Shown here: one piece after another, positions 1 to 9,235 of the stretch
How the letters are laid out: the number at the start of each line of letters is the position of its first letter
Numbering within the stretch: the first letter of the stretch is position 1
Assembly: GCA_963794165.1 (NCBI GenBank)
Contig: CAWCCT010000005.1
Coordinates: 186,001-250,000 of the forward strand
Direction: 5' to 3'
Length of the DNA: 64,000 bases
From: PALSA-350 sp963794165
Lineage (GTDB): Bacteria > Acidobacteriota > Terriglobia > Terriglobales > Acidobacteriaceae
The notes under the pieces: generated by a model
What the model saw: the letters and a program-made list of their open reading frames with translations, nothing else
Told to the model about the DNA's origin: nothing
Databases searched by the model: none
Translations under genes and position numbers: made by a program

Positions 1-2
1 AA

Positions 3-122
3 TGGACCATCTCCGTCGCTCACTCCATGGCGGATGTGGACAAGCACCTCTCGGCGTTTGAAGAAGTAGCGCCGGCGTTGGCCCAGGCGCAGCAGGAAAC
101 CATGGCACCTGCGGCCAGGTAA
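3..122 (+). CDS. Class III aminotransferase, C-terminal fragment (cut by window edge)
   Basis: Only the last 39 residues are in the window; they read TISVAHSMADVDKHLS and so on, ending at TAA 120-122. This tail pattern resembles the glutamate-1-semialdehyde aminotransferase-like branch of the PLP-dependent class III aminotransferases. The active site lies outside the window, so substrate cannot be judged. It lies 61 bp upstream of the aldehyde dehydrogenase on the same strand and may belong to the same amine-catabolism cluster. Confidence 0.55.
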   Translation, partial: WTISVAHSMADVDKHLSAFEEVAPALAQAQQETMAPAAR

Positions 123-136
123 GGGCCGCGCTCCGT

Positions 137-168
137 GTATCCCGGGTCTCAAAGCGAGACCTGGATAC
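137..168. repeat. Hairpin of dispersed palindrome family B
   Basis: A stem of GTATCC plus GGTCTC pairs with GAGACC plus GGATAC around an AAAGC loop. The GGTCTC/GAGACC core is the same as in the larger elements at 37643-37680 and 53221-53484, so this is probably a short relative of them. It sits between the aminotransferase tail and the aldehyde dehydrogenase start, with no U-tract to make it a classical terminator. Confidence 0.6.
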
Positions 169-183
169 CTGAAAGGATCGAAA

Positions 184-1657
184 ATGGCCGTCTCCCAGAC
201 CAGTTGTGAGCCGATGTTTATCAACGGGGAATGGACGGAAGGTACCTCCGGCAAGCGCATTCCCGTCTACGACCCTTCGACGGAAGAAGTCATCGCCGAA
301 ATTCCCGACGCGAGCGCAGCCGATATCGACGCCGCTGTGGCCGCGGCGCGCCATGCCTTTGATGAAGGTGGCTGGCCTCAGACCACGGCCCAGGATCGAG
401 GCCGCATCCTGTTCCGCATCGCTGCCAAGCTGCGCGAGGAAGCGGCACAGCTGGCGGAGTTGGAATCGCGCAACTGCGGCAAGCCAATTGTCGAATCGGA
501 ATACGACATCGCCGATGCGGCCACCTGCTTTGAATACTACGGCGGCCTGGCCAACAAGGTCTCCGGCTTGGTTAACCCCGTCCCAGACAATGCCCTCAGC
601 CTCTCGCTTAAAAGAGCCGGTTGGCGTTGCGGGGCAGATCATTCCCTGGAACTACCCCATTGGGATGGCCGCGTGGAAGCTGGCGCCGGCGCTCGCCGCA
701 GGCTGCACTTGCGTATTGAAACCAGCGGAGCAAACGCCGCTGACCATGTTGAAGCTGGCCGGGTGGTTGGCAGAATGCGGAGTTCCTGCGGGCGTGGTCA
801 ACGTGGTGACCGGGCTTGGTGAGACAGCCGGCGCTGCCATCGTAGCCCATCCCGACGTGGACAAGGTTGCCTTCACCGGATCGGCTTCAGTGGGCAAGCT
901 GATCATGAAGTCGGCCGCCGACACGCTCAAGCGAGTGACCCTGGAGTTGGGCGGTAAGTCGCCCAACATCTTCTTTGCCGATGCGGATTTCGAGGCGGCC
1001 ATTGACGGTGCGCTGTTTGGCATTTTTATCAACCAGGGCGAGGTTTGCTCGGCCGGCAGCAGGGTGCTGGTGCAACGGTCGATCTATCCCAAATTCCTTG
1101 AAGCGATGACGGAGAAGGCGCGCACCATCAAGCTGGGACCGCCGCTCGACCGCTCCACCAAGATGGGGCCGCTGGTAAGCAAGGAACAATACGACCGGGT
1201 CTTCGCCTATCAGCAGCTAGGGAAGTCAGAAGCCAAGCTGGCGCTCGGCGGCGGCAGGCCTGCTTCCATGAGCCGAGGCTACTACGTGGAACCTACCATT
1301 TTTTACGACGTTGACAACTCCTCGCGCATTGCCCGGGAAGAGATTTTTGGGCCGATCGCCGCTGTCATCCCTTTCGAGGACGAACGCGAGGCGCTCAAAA
1401 TCGCAAACGACACCTCGTTCGGGCTCGCTGCCGCGGTCTGGACGCGTGACATCTATCGCGCCCTACGCATGGTGAAGGCCATCCGCGCCGGGATCGTGTG
1501 GGTCAATCACATGCAGCCGACTTATGTGGAAGCACCCTGGGGTGGGTTTAAGCAGTCTGGTTTCGGCAGGGAATTGGGCATTCACGGCATCGACGAGTAC
1601 CTCGAAACCAAGCAGGTGCATATCAACCTGAACGAAGCGCCGATTGGATGGTATTGA
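184..1657 (+). CDS. Aldehyde dehydrogenase (betaine-aldehyde type), frameshifted
   Basis: NAD(P)-dependent oxidation of an aldehyde to the acid in the cytoplasm. The N-terminal part (184 to about 609) and the rest (about 610 to 1657) are in different frames. Dropping one base at CTTAAAA (607-613) joins NALSLSLK to EPVGVAGQIIPWNYP and gives a 490-residue protein of normal family length. The fold motifs are there: IIPWNYP (Rossmann/NAD), LELGGKSP (general-base Glu), the catalytic Cys in NQGEVCSAGSR, and EEIFGP. The closest family feel is betaine aldehyde/phenylacetaldehyde dehydrogenase. It is 4 bp upstream of a class III aminotransferase, which could supply an amino-derived aldehyde. The frameshift may be a sequence error; if real the gene is dead. 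Confidence 0.85.
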
Positions 1658-1661
1658 GACT

Positions 1662-3017
1662 ATGTCCAGCATTCGACTTAAGACAGAAATTCCCGGGCCC
1701 AATTCGCGCGCTTTGACGGCACGGCGGTCGCAGGCCATCCCGCGCGGGGTCTATGCTTCCACCCCGCTGTTTGTCCGTCACGCTGAAGGCGCGATGCTCG
1801 AGGATGTTGACGGCAACCGCTTGATTGACCTGGGCGGCGGAATTGGCTGCGCTAACGTTGGCCATCGCAATCCACGGGTGTTGAGCGCTCTGCGTGGACA
1901 GCTGGACGCCTTTCTCCATCTCTGCTTCCAGGTCACTGGGTATGAAAGCTATGTTGCGGTGGCGGAAAAGCTCAACCAGCTCACGCCCGGCAACTTCGCC
2001 AAGAAGACTCTTCTGGTGAACAGCGGCGCGGAAGCAGTGGAGAACGCGGTGAAGATTGCCCGCGCGTTTACCGGCCGTCCCGCGGTGCTCTCGGTGGAAG
2101 ATGGTTTTCACGGTCGCACCATGATGGGCTTGTCGCTTACCAGCAAGACTCATCCGTACAAGGAGGGTTTCGGTCCCTTCCTGCCAGATGTTTACCGCAT
2201 TCCTTTTGGTGTGCCCGCAAATGCCCGGTTGTCCAATCGCGGAGCGATGACGGCAGGGCAGGTAAATGAACTCCTCGATCAGACGTTTCGCCGCGTGGTG
2301 GCGGCGGAGTCGGTGGCAGCGATTGTGGTTGAGCCGGTGCTCGGGGAAGGCGGCTTCGTCGTGCCGCCGGCTGGGTTTCTTCCGGCGCTGGCGCAGATAT
2401 GCCGGGATCGCGGGATTGTTTTTGTTGCTGATGAAGTGCAAACCGGGTTCGGCCGTACCGGGGAATTATTTGCCTGTACTCATTTCGGCATCGAGCCCGA
2501 TCTGATTCTCACCGCCAAGTCTCTTGGCGGCGGCATGCCCCTGGCGGCCATCACCGGCCGCGCGGAGATCATGGATGCTCCCGGGCCCGGCGGCCTGGGC
2601 GGGACTTTCGGTGGGAACCCCGCTTGTTGCGCGGCCGCGTTGGCGGTGTTCGAGGAGTTTGCCGACGGGCAACTACTTGCCCGCGCCCGATCGTTAGGGA
2701 AAGAATTTCAGCGCCAGGCTACCATCTGGCAACGGCAGCATGCCTTCATTGCCGACGTTCGCGGAGTAGGCGCCATGCAGGCGATGGAGTTTGTCGATGC
2801 CAGCGGAGCGCCCTGTGCAAAAGGGGTAAAGAAGTTGGTGCAGCATTGTCTGCAGCAAGGCGTATTGGTGTTGAACGCGGGAACGTACGACAACATTGTC
2901 CGCGTGTTGATGCCGCTGACCATCAGCGACGAGGAATTCAAACAGGCCCTGCAGGTGCTGGAGGACGGCCTGACTGCGGTTGCGGCCGAGCTAGGAGAAC
3001 TCGCCGCAGCGCACTAG
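1662..3017 (+). CDS. gabT: Class III aminotransferase, 4-aminobutyrate type
   Basis: A PLP enzyme of 451 aa that moves the terminal amino group of an omega-amino acid (GABA, 5-aminovalerate or similar) to an oxo-acid. It shows LVNSGAEAVENAVKIAR (cofactor phosphate), FVADEVQTGFGRTG (Asp to pyridine N) and the Schiff-base Lys in LTAKSLGGG. I chose the ATG at 1662, 4 bp after the preceding stop; a TTG at 1644 is possible but would overlap that gene. With the dehydrogenases on both sides it fits a GABA-shunt or polyamine catabolic operon. The exact substrate is not readable from sequence. Confidence 0.85.
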   Translation: MSSIRLKTEIPGPNSRALTARRSQAIPRGVYASTPLFVRHAEGAMLEDVDGNRLIDLGGGIGCANVGHRNPRVLSALRGQLDAFLHLCFQVTGYESYVAVAEKLNQLTPGNFAKKTLLVNSGAEAVENAVKIARAFTGRPAVLSVEDGFHGRTMMGLSLTSKTHPYKEGFGPFLPDVYRIPFGVPANARLSNRGAMTAGQVNELLDQTFRRVVAAESVAAIVVEPVLGEGGFVVPPAGFLPALAQICRDRGIVFVADEVQTGFGRTGELFACTHFGIEPDLILTAKSLGGGMPLAAITGRAEIMDAPGPGGLGGTFGGNPACCAAALAVFEEFADGQLLARARSLGKEFQRQATIWQRQHAFIADVRGVGAMQAMEFVDASGAPCAKGVKKLVQHCLQQGVLVLNAGTYDNIVRVLMPLTISDEEFKQALQVLEDGLTAVAAELGELAAAH

Positions 3018-3239
3018 AGCGTCTAGAGACGAAGGGCATGGCTTTAGCCGTGCCGCAACGGATCGAGGATAATGAGGGCTTTAGCCCCTGAGGTACGTTT
3101 TAAGAGGAAGCATGGAAACACGTACCTCACCGGTCCGGCCTCAATATGGCACGGCTGAGCCCGTGCCGTTCGTCCAAGAGTCTCTCCTTAGATCTATGCA
3201 CTAACCTCCCGCTGTTAGGATGATAGGTTTTTAAATCGT
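3018..3239. repeat. Intergenic palindromes of the 'GGCTTTAGCC' type
   Basis: No gene is seen in these 222 bp. They hold several inverted repeats: GGCATGGCTTTAGCCGTGCC (3034-3053), GGGCTTTAGCCC (3076-3087), TGAGGTACGT/ACGTACCTCA (3089-3098 and 3120-3129) and a GGCACGG/CCGTGCC pair. The same CTTTAG-centred palindrome recurs at 12860, 25996 and 37740. Confidence 0.65.
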
Positions 3240-3728
3240 ATGGAGCGCCAAGGCTATTACATCGAGGCCGCCTCGCCCGCAGACGTTCCGGAGCTATCGC
3301 GGCTTTACATCGACTACCGCGTTTTCTATGGTGAAGCCCCGGAGGAAGAGCGCGCCACAGCTTTTATTCACGACCGCGTGACGCAATCGTCGGGCCGCTA
3401 TTTCCTGGCAAAGAATGGAATCACCGCTATCGGCTTCATGCACCTGATGCCTTCCACCAACACGCTAGCCATGCGGCCCATCTGGTTTCTGGAGGATCTC
3501 TACGTGAGCACGCGGGCCCGCGGCAAGGGTGTTGCTACTGCGCTGCTGAGCCACGCGGAGGCTTTCGCCCGCAGTACCGGTGCTGAACGGTTAACCCTGG
3601 CAACCGCCCGCGACAACGTGGCCGCGCAACGTATTTATAAGAAGTTGGGCTACGTGCGCGAAGAGCATTTCTTATACTTCCACCGTCTGCTGACGGGAGA
3701 CCCCGATGTTGCAACTCGAATGCAGTGA
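3240..3728 (+). CDS. GNAT-family N-acetyltransferase
   Basis: A 162-residue protein with the single GNAT fold: LEDLYVSTRARGKGVATALL is the beta4/acetyl-CoA pyrophosphate loop (R/Q-x-x-G-x-G/A as RARGKG), followed by ERLTLATARDNVAAQRIYKKLGY, the classic end of the domain. It would move an acetyl group from acetyl-CoA to an amine, possibly an amine or amino-acid intermediate of the surrounding pathway (inference). The last 23 bases overlap the start of the downstream dehydrogenase, so the two are probably co-translated. Confidence 0.85.
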   Translation: MERQGYYIEAASPADVPELSRLYIDYRVFYGEAPEEERATAFIHDRVTQSSGRYFLAKNGITAIGFMHLMPSTNTLAMRPIWFLEDLYVSTRARGKGVATALLSHAEAFARSTGAERLTLATARDNVAAQRIYKKLGYVREEHFLYFHRLLTGDPDVATRMQ

Positions 3729-5178
3729 CCTGATCCTCAACCATGCCTGGATCGACAACCAAAAAACCTGTTCGAGCGACGGCCGTAGCTTCACGGTAGA
3801 AGATCCCGCGGATGGCACGATCCTGGCCACCCTGCCGGACTGCGGCTCCGTCGAGGCCGAGGCTGCCGCGAGCGCTGCGTACCGGGCCTTCCCCAGTTGG
3901 AGCTCACTGCTGGCCAAAGAGCGGGCACAGTATCTGCAAGCGTGGCTGGCGGTGATCCGCAAGCATGCAGAAGATCTGGCACGCCTCATTTCCCTGGAAC
4001 AAGGCAAACCCCTGGGAGAAAGCCGCGGCGAAGTCGCCTACGGCGCCGCTTACATCGAGTGGTTCGCCGAAGAAGCCAAGCGGGTCTACGGGGATGTCAT
4101 TCCCGAGCCTGCTCACGGGCGCAAAATCATCGTGACCAAAGAACCAGTGGGCGTGGCCGCAGCCATTACTCCGTGGAACTTCCCCATCGCCATGCTGGCG
4201 CGCAAGCTCGCACCTGCCCTCGCAGCCGGCTGCACGGTGATTGCCAAGCCGGCGGAAGATACTCCGCTGTCCGCGCTGGCACTGGCGTTCCTTGCGGGCA
4301 AGGCGGGCATCCCTGCAGGCGTCATCAACGTTGTTCCTTCTTCCCGTGAGCGCGCCGCGTCGGTCGTCGATCCCTGGTTGAACGATTCGCGGGTGCGCAA
4401 GCTGTCCTTTACCGGATCGACCCCTGTCGGTAAGCATCTCGCTCGAGAATCGGCCTCTACGCTCAAGCGGCTTTCGCTCGAGCTCGGCGGCAATGCTCCC
4501 TTTATCGTTTTCGACGATGCCGATCTGGATGCGGCGATCACTGGACTCATTGCATCCAAGTTTCGCAATGCGGGCCAAACTTGTATTTGCGCCAATCGCA
4601 TCTACGTTGCGGATGCGGTGTACGAGGTCTTCGCCCAGAAGCTTGTCCAGGCCGTCTCCGCGCTGCGCGTCGGCCGCGCGGGCGGAGATGCCGAGATCGG
4701 GCCGCTCATCAATGCCAAGGCACTGGAGAAAGTAGAACGCCATGTCGCCAATGCGGTCGAACGAGGCGCCCGGGTCTTGATCGGCGGCAAGAGGAACGCT
4801 CTCGGCCGCTATTTCTTCGAGCCCACAATTCTGGCCGATGTGGATGCAACCATGGACGTGGCCTGCGAAGAGACGTTTGGGCCGGTAGCTCCGCTCTTTC
4901 GCTTCCACAGCGAAGCCGAGGTCATTGCGGCCGCCAATGCGACTCCGTTTGGCCTGGCCGCCTATTTCTATTCCCGCGACCTGGCGCGCGTGATGCGCGT
5001 GTCTGCGCAACTGCAGGCAGGGCTGGTGGGCGCCAATGAAGGAGCGATCTCGACAGAACTCGCGCCCTTCGGGGGCGTCAAGGAGTCCGGTTATGGCCGT
5101 GAGGGCTCGATGTATGGCATGGATGAATACCTGCAGATGAAGTATCTCTGCCTGGGTGGACTAGGCGCGGTAAAGTAG
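3706..5178 (+). CDS. gabD: Succinate-semialdehyde/aldehyde dehydrogenase
   Basis: An intact 490-aa aldehyde dehydrogenase. It has AITPWNFPIAMLARKLAPAL (cofactor site), FTGSTPVGK, the general base in LELGGNAP, the catalytic Cys in NAGQTCICANR, EETFGPVAP and the C-terminal FGGVKESGYGREG. The GQTCICANR segment and overall pattern match the GabD group, which oxidises succinate semialdehyde to succinate. That suits its place two genes after a GABA-type aminotransferase. ATG 3706 lies inside the GNAT gene. Other semialdehydes (glutarate, malonate) cannot be excluded. Confidence 0.85.
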   Translation: MLQLECSDLILNHAWIDNQKTCSSDGRSFTVEDPADGTILATLPDCGSVEAEAAASAAYRAFPSWSSLLAKERAQYLQAWLAVIRKHAEDLARLISLEQGKPLGESRGEVAYGAAYIEWFAEEAKRVYGDVIPEPAHGRKIIVTKEPVGVAAAITPWNFPIAMLARKLAPALAAGCTVIAKPAEDTPLSALALAFLAGKAGIPAGVINVVPSSRERAASVVDPWLNDSRVRKLSFTGSTPVGKHLARESASTLKRLSLELGGNAPFIVFDDADLDAAITGLIASKFRNAGQTCICANRIYVADAVYEVFAQKLVQAVSALRVGRAGGDAEIGPLINAKALEKVERHVANAVERGARVLIGGKRNALGRYFFEPTILADVDATMDVACEETFGPVAPLFRFHSEAEVIAAANATPFGLAAYFYSRDLARVMRVSAQLQAGLVGANEGAISTELAPFGGVKESGYGREGSMYGMDEYLQMKYLCLGGLGAVK

Positions 5179-5196
5179 AAGATCTAAGGTGAACCA

Positions 5197-6558
5197 ATGA
5201 GCGAGACCGTAACCGATATCACGATGACCAGCCAGGAAGTGTCCGACTGGACCAAGAAGTTGAACTACGGCACCTGGCGTTACCAGAAGAGCTGGAATCC
5301 GCTGCATATTGTCGATGCGGAGGGGTGTTACTTTACCGACGGGAATGGCAAGCGCTACCTCGACTTTTCTTCGCAGTTGATGTGCTGCAATCTGGGGCAC
5401 AAGAATCAAGCCGTGATTCAGGCAATTGAAGAGCAGGCGCGGAAGCTGGCGTACATCATGCCGTCCTATGCCACCGATACGCGGGTAGAGTTGAGCCGCC
5501 TGCTGCTCGAGGTATTGCCTGAGGGGCTGACCAAGTTCTTTTTCACTACCTCGGGCACGGAGGCCAACGAGGCCGCCTTCAAGATTGCCCGCATGTACAC
5601 CGGCAAGACGAAGATAATCGCGCGCTACCGGTCGTATCACGGGTCGACCATGGCCTCGATTGCTGCGACGGGCGATCCACGACGCTGGGCCATGGAGCCG
5701 GGCGGCAAGGGCCAAGGCTTTTTGTTTGCGCCGGAGGTCAACTGTTACAAATGTCCGATCAAGCACACCTATCCGGGTTGCGGCATCGCCTGTGCGGATT
5801 ACCTGGAGCACATGATCGAGAACGAAAGTGATGTTGCCGCGGTCATCGTCGAGCCGGTGGTTGGTACCAACGGTGTGCTTGTGCCTCCGCCGGAATACAT
5901 GCCCAAGCTGCGCCAAATTTGTGACCGCTACGGAGTCTTATTGATTGCCGACGAGGTGATGACGGGTTGGGGACGAACCGGCAAGTGGTTTGCCATGGAT
6001 CATTGGGGAGTTAAGCCGGATATTCTGGTGACCGCCAAAGGCATCACATCGGCCTACGTTCCGCTCGGGCTTTGCGCCACCACCGGCAAGATCGCTGAAT
6101 ACTTTGAGGACCACTTCTTTGCTCATGGGCACACCTACGAGGCGCATCCGATCACCCTGGCGCCCGCCGTGGCAGCGATCAAGGAGCTGCAGCGGCTCGA
6201 TCTCGTGAACCGGGCGCGCGAGATGGGTAAGTACCTGGGCGACAAGCTGCGCTTGCTCAAGGGAAAGCACCCCTCAGTCGGTGAGGTGCGTGGTTTGGGT
6301 CTCTTCTGGGCACTGGAAATGGTGAAGGATCAGGAAAAGAAAACGCCCTTCAACACCAAGCAGGACAAGGTGGATGGGAAGGTAACTGTGGTTGACCGCG
6401 TGGCAGCGGATATGATGAAGCGCGGCGTTTCCATGCAGGCCTGGATCAGCCACTTCGTAGTCGCGCCGCCTTTGATCATTGAGAAGCAGGAGATCGATTA
6501 CGCGGTAGAGCAGCTCGATCAAGCGCTTGGTATCGCCGACGCCGCGATCGCACAATAG
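5197..6558 (+). CDS. Class III omega-aminotransferase
   Basis: A 453-aa PLP-dependent aminotransferase. Visible are FFTTSGTEANEAAFKIARMY (phosphate site), YHGSTMAS, LLIADEVMTGWGRTG (Asp) and the PLP Lys in LVTAKGITSAYVPLG. A short Cys-rich insertion (CYKCPIKHTYPGCGIAC, about residues 184-200) lies before the conserved AAVIVEPVVG. The family includes taurine-, beta-alanine- and putrescine-pyruvate aminotransferases. It follows gabD by 18 bp and closes the plus-strand cluster. The Cys insertion could bind a metal, but that is a guess. Confidence 0.8.
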   Translation: MSETVTDITMTSQEVSDWTKKLNYGTWRYQKSWNPLHIVDAEGCYFTDGNGKRYLDFSSQLMCCNLGHKNQAVIQAIEEQARKLAYIMPSYATDTRVELSRLLLEVLPEGLTKFFFTTSGTEANEAAFKIARMYTGKTKIIARYRSYHGSTMASIAATGDPRRWAMEPGGKGQGFLFAPEVNCYKCPIKHTYPGCGIACADYLEHMIENESDVAAVIVEPVVGTNGVLVPPPEYMPKLRQICDRYGVLLIADEVMTGWGRTGKWFAMDHWGVKPDILVTAKGITSAYVPLGLCATTGKIAEYFEDHFFAHGHTYEAHPITLAPAVAAIKELQRLDLVNRAREMGKYLGDKLRLLKGKHPSVGEVRGLGLFWALEMVKDQEKKTPFNTKQDKVDGKVTVVDRVAADMMKRGVSMQAWISHFVVAPPLIIEKQEIDYAVEQLDQALGIADAAIAQ

Positions 6559-6560
6559 GA

Positions 6561-6724
6561 AAACCGCAGGTCCCTCGGCTTCGCTCGGGATGACAAAGGG
6601 GAGGAGGACGCTTCCACGGAGGGTTGCGGCCTAAAAGCACTGAGGCCAATCCCGGCCATCACTCTCCATGGAAGCGCCCTCCTCCCCTTTGTCATCCCGA
6701 GCGAAGCCGAGGGACCTGCGGTTT
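6561..6724. repeat. Long palindrome (family C) between convergent genes
   Basis: A near-perfect inverted repeat of about 55 bp per arm. The left arm begins AAACCGCAGGTCCCTCGG at 6561 and the right arm ends with its complement at 6724, around a loop of about 50 bp. It fills the whole gap between two convergent genes, so it could act as a bidirectional terminator. A related element with the same CCGCAGGTCCCTC and GGGATGACAA blocks sits at 62861-63034, also between convergent genes. Confidence 0.8.
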
Positions 6725-6728
6725 CACT

Positions 6729-7817
6729 TCATGCCAAACCACGCTTGAGGTCGTGCGCGAGAAGACGGTGAAACAAGTGTTCCCCGGTCTCGCGGCGCAC
6801 CGACAGACGGCCGGCGCCATAAGCGCGGGAATGCAGTCCGCGTTGTACTGATTCGCAAATATCCACATCCTCTGCCTGCACACGGTCACTCACCGCAACG
6901 CTCTCCTCGTTGTACTCCGCGCTGGTGTCGGCGAAGAAGAAATCAAACACCACCAGGCACTTCTCCCGGCCCAGCGGCAGCACCAGGTTTGTGTCCATCA
7001 CTCCCTGGTAAAGGTTGATCATGAAGTTTGGGTAAAGCCAGTAGTATTCGGCGCGGTCGCCGGTCCGTGTCTGCGCCACCGACGCATCTTGAGAGGCCAC
7101 CATGGGGCTCGATTGAAGCGCGTAGTGGGTTCCATTTTCAATCGTGTACTCCTTGTAGTCGAGCACGCTGTTGAGAGCCTTGTGCAGGTGCGGAACGTGG
7201 TAACCACCATCAAGGTAGTTGTCGACATAAACCTTCCAGTTGCAGGCCAGGGTATAGGTCTTGCGAGTAAAAAAACGAAGTCCGGCCACGGAAATCCGCT
7301 GCGGCAGATCATCGAGTTGGCTCTCGAGCGGCAGCGCCTCCGGGTTCAGGTTGACGAAAATAAAGTTTTCCCACGCGGCGACCTGAACCGGCACCAGCCC
7401 ATTCGCCTCGCGGTCGAAATTGCATACACCGGTGAACTCAGGCGTGCCCTTGAGTGAACCATCCAAACCATAGGTCCACCCGTGATACGGGCAGCGAAGA
7501 TGCTGCGCAACCCCGCAGGGCGCGGTGGCTACCGCCGCGGCGTGATGGCGGCAAACATTGTAGAAGGCACGAAGTTGCTCATCCGCTCCCCGAACAACAA
7601 TGAGTGGCTCGCCGGCCAGGTCGAAGGTAAAGAACTGGCCGGCCTCCGTTGCCTGATCCACTCGCCCCACCGCGATCCAGTTGCTGCCAAAAACCTGGTC
7701 GCGTTCCAGGCGCTCAATGCGTTCGTCCACATACCAGGCCGCAGGGATGGTATAGGCGTATTCGAGAGGAGCGGCTTCATCGTAAAGCGCCAGCAAACCG
7801 GAGAGGGAGTCACTCAT
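6729..7817 (-). CDS. Rieske non-haem iron oxygenase, alpha subunit (choline/carnitine/betaine-type)
   Basis: A 362-aa ring-hydroxylating-type oxygenase. The N-terminal [2Fe-2S] Rieske centre is visible as CRHHAA and CPYHGWTYG (C-x-H and C-x2-H, about residues 88-110). The C-terminal mononuclear iron site has NYLDGGYHVPHLH (about residues 196-208). The pattern and length resemble the GbcA/CntA/YeaW group, which attacks quaternary amines by N-demethylation or C-N cleavage. Its start overlaps the permease stop by 4 bp. No dedicated reductase is seen in the window; the flavoprotein upstream is not of the usual FNR-ferredoxin type. Substrate is inferred from family and context only. Confidence 0.8.
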   Translation of the reverse strand: MSDSLSGLLALYDEAAPLEYAYTIPAAWYVDERIERLERDQVFGSNWIAVGRVDQATEAGQFFTFDLAGEPLIVVRGADEQLRAFYNVCRHHAAAVATAPCGVAQHLRCPYHGWTYGLDGSLKGTPEFTGVCNFDREANGLVPVQVAAWENFIFVNLNPEALPLESQLDDLPQRISVAGLRFFTRKTYTLACNWKVYVDNYLDGGYHVPHLHKALNSVLDYKEYTIENGTHYALQSSPMVASQDASVAQTRTGDRAEYYWLYPNFMINLYQGVMDTNLVLPLGREKCLVVFDFFFADTSAEYNEESVAVSDRVQAEDVDICESVQRGLHSRAYGAGRLSVRRETGEHLFHRLLAHDLKRGLA

Positions 7818-9232
7818 AACGCGAGCCCTTCGGCCAGAGCAGCCGCCCGGCTTATGGACCGCTGCCCGCGCCAGTACACGGCCATGCCCGCAAACAGCAG
7901 CACCAGGGTCATGGCGATCAACTTGAACAACGCGGCCTTCGGATTGCGCTCATCTTCCGCAGGAAACATGGCAAGAATAATAGCGGCCGAAGTGGAGAAA
8001 AAACCCACGCACGCCAGGGGAATGGCAAAGCGCTTTCCTCCCGGCAGGCGAATGGCACCGGGTAGATACGGGCGCGACTGCAGACGGATCATGGAGGCAA
8101 AAACGAACAGATAGGGAATGAAGTAAGCGATCAAGCTCATGCTGACCATCAGGTCATAAGTGCCTTTCACACTGGTGCCGGCCTGGCTCAGCACCCCGAA
8201 GAGAATGCCGGCGAGACCGTACGAAATGATGGCCACATACGGAGTCCTCCACCGCCGGTGAATGCGGCCAAACACAGGAGGCAGGTAGTGATGGATGCCG
8301 GCAACGAAGGGCAGCCGCGCCGTCGACGAGAGATAAGCGGCTGCAGCGCCTACATTGCTGATGCCCACCAGGATGGCAACCGGAGCAACCAGTGCGGCCA
8401 AACCGAGACGGCTGCAAAGAAAATCGATGGCGGTCATAAAACCAGCCAGGCCGGTGATGCTGCTCATTGGCAGCGCAACCAGCATGGCAACCGTTCCGGC
8501 GATATAGCCGACGGTGATGAGAACCCCGGCAATTACCAGGGCCCGCGGCACCACCCGGCGCGCGTCCTTGATTTCCTCCCCCATGAACGAGGCGCATTCA
8601 CAGCCGCTGAAGGCGAAGAAGATCGTAGACCAGAAGATGAGGTCTCTCACGTGGGCCTGAGGAATGGCGCCCGCCCAGGTGAAATGGGTGGCGGAGCCAA
8701 AGCGGAAGAAGGATAGCAAGCCGAGCACGATCAGGATCAAAACCGGCAGCGCCATGCCCACCGCGCCAAGGTTATTGAGCCACTTGCCGATGTTAAGGCC
8801 GAGTACGTTCAGCACCGTAATCAGCGTCAGCATGCTGGCAGTAAAGATCAGGAAGTAAGCATTGACGTCGGCCAGATGGTGGGCGCGAGGAGTGGCGAAG
8901 AGCAGGCTGCTGGCGGCGAAATAAAGCACCGCGCCGAAGTAGGGAAGGTTGCTCATCCAATAGGTCCACGCCGCCATAAAGCCGGCAAATTCGCCGTAGG
9001 CTTCGCGGGTCCAGATATAGAGGCCGCCTTCCTGAGGATAGCGGGAGGAGAGCTCGAGCACGCAACCAGCGAGGGGCAGGAAGAATCCACAAAAGGCCAG
9101 CACCCATACGGCGATGGCGGATTGTCCAGCAGCGGCAGCCGCAGCAATCCAGCGTAGGCTCAGGCCGCTGACGATATAGAAGAGAATGACATCGCGAAAA
9201 CCAAGTTCCCGTCTCAGCTTCTCTTCTGCCAC
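7814..9232 (-). CDS. APC-superfamily amino acid/amine permease
   Basis: A 472-aa inner-membrane protein with about 12 hydrophobic segments. The N-terminus carries the APC signature region (LGFRDVILFYIVSGLSLRW, then LELSSRYPQEGGLYIWT). FFAFSGCECASFMGEEIKDARR is a typical mid-protein APC motif. It probably imports an amino acid or amine, consistent with co-transcription with the Rieske oxygenase (4-bp ATGA overlap) and the flavoprotein (3-bp gap). Substrate unknown. Confidence 0.85.
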   Translation of the reverse strand: MAEEKLRRELGFRDVILFYIVSGLSLRWIAAAAAAGQSAIAVWVLAFCGFFLPLAGCVLELSSRYPQEGGLYIWTREAYGEFAGFMAAWTYWMSNLPYFGAVLYFAASSLLFATPRAHHLADVNAYFLIFTASMLTLITVLNVLGLNIGKWLNNLGAVGMALPVLILIVLGLLSFFRFGSATHFTWAGAIPQAHVRDLIFWSTIFFAFSGCECASFMGEEIKDARRVVPRALVIAGVLITVGYIAGTVAMLVALPMSSITGLAGFMTAIDFLCSRLGLAALVAPVAILVGISNVGAAAAYLSSTARLPFVAGIHHYLPPVFGRIHRRWRTPYVAIISYGLAGILFGVLSQAGTSVKGTYDLMVSMSLIAYFIPYLFVFASMIRLQSRPYLPGAIRLPGGKRFAIPLACVGFFSTSAAIILAMFPAEDERNPKAALFKLIAMTLVLLFAGMAVYWRGQRSISRAAALAEGLAL

Positions 9233-9235
9233 GTT

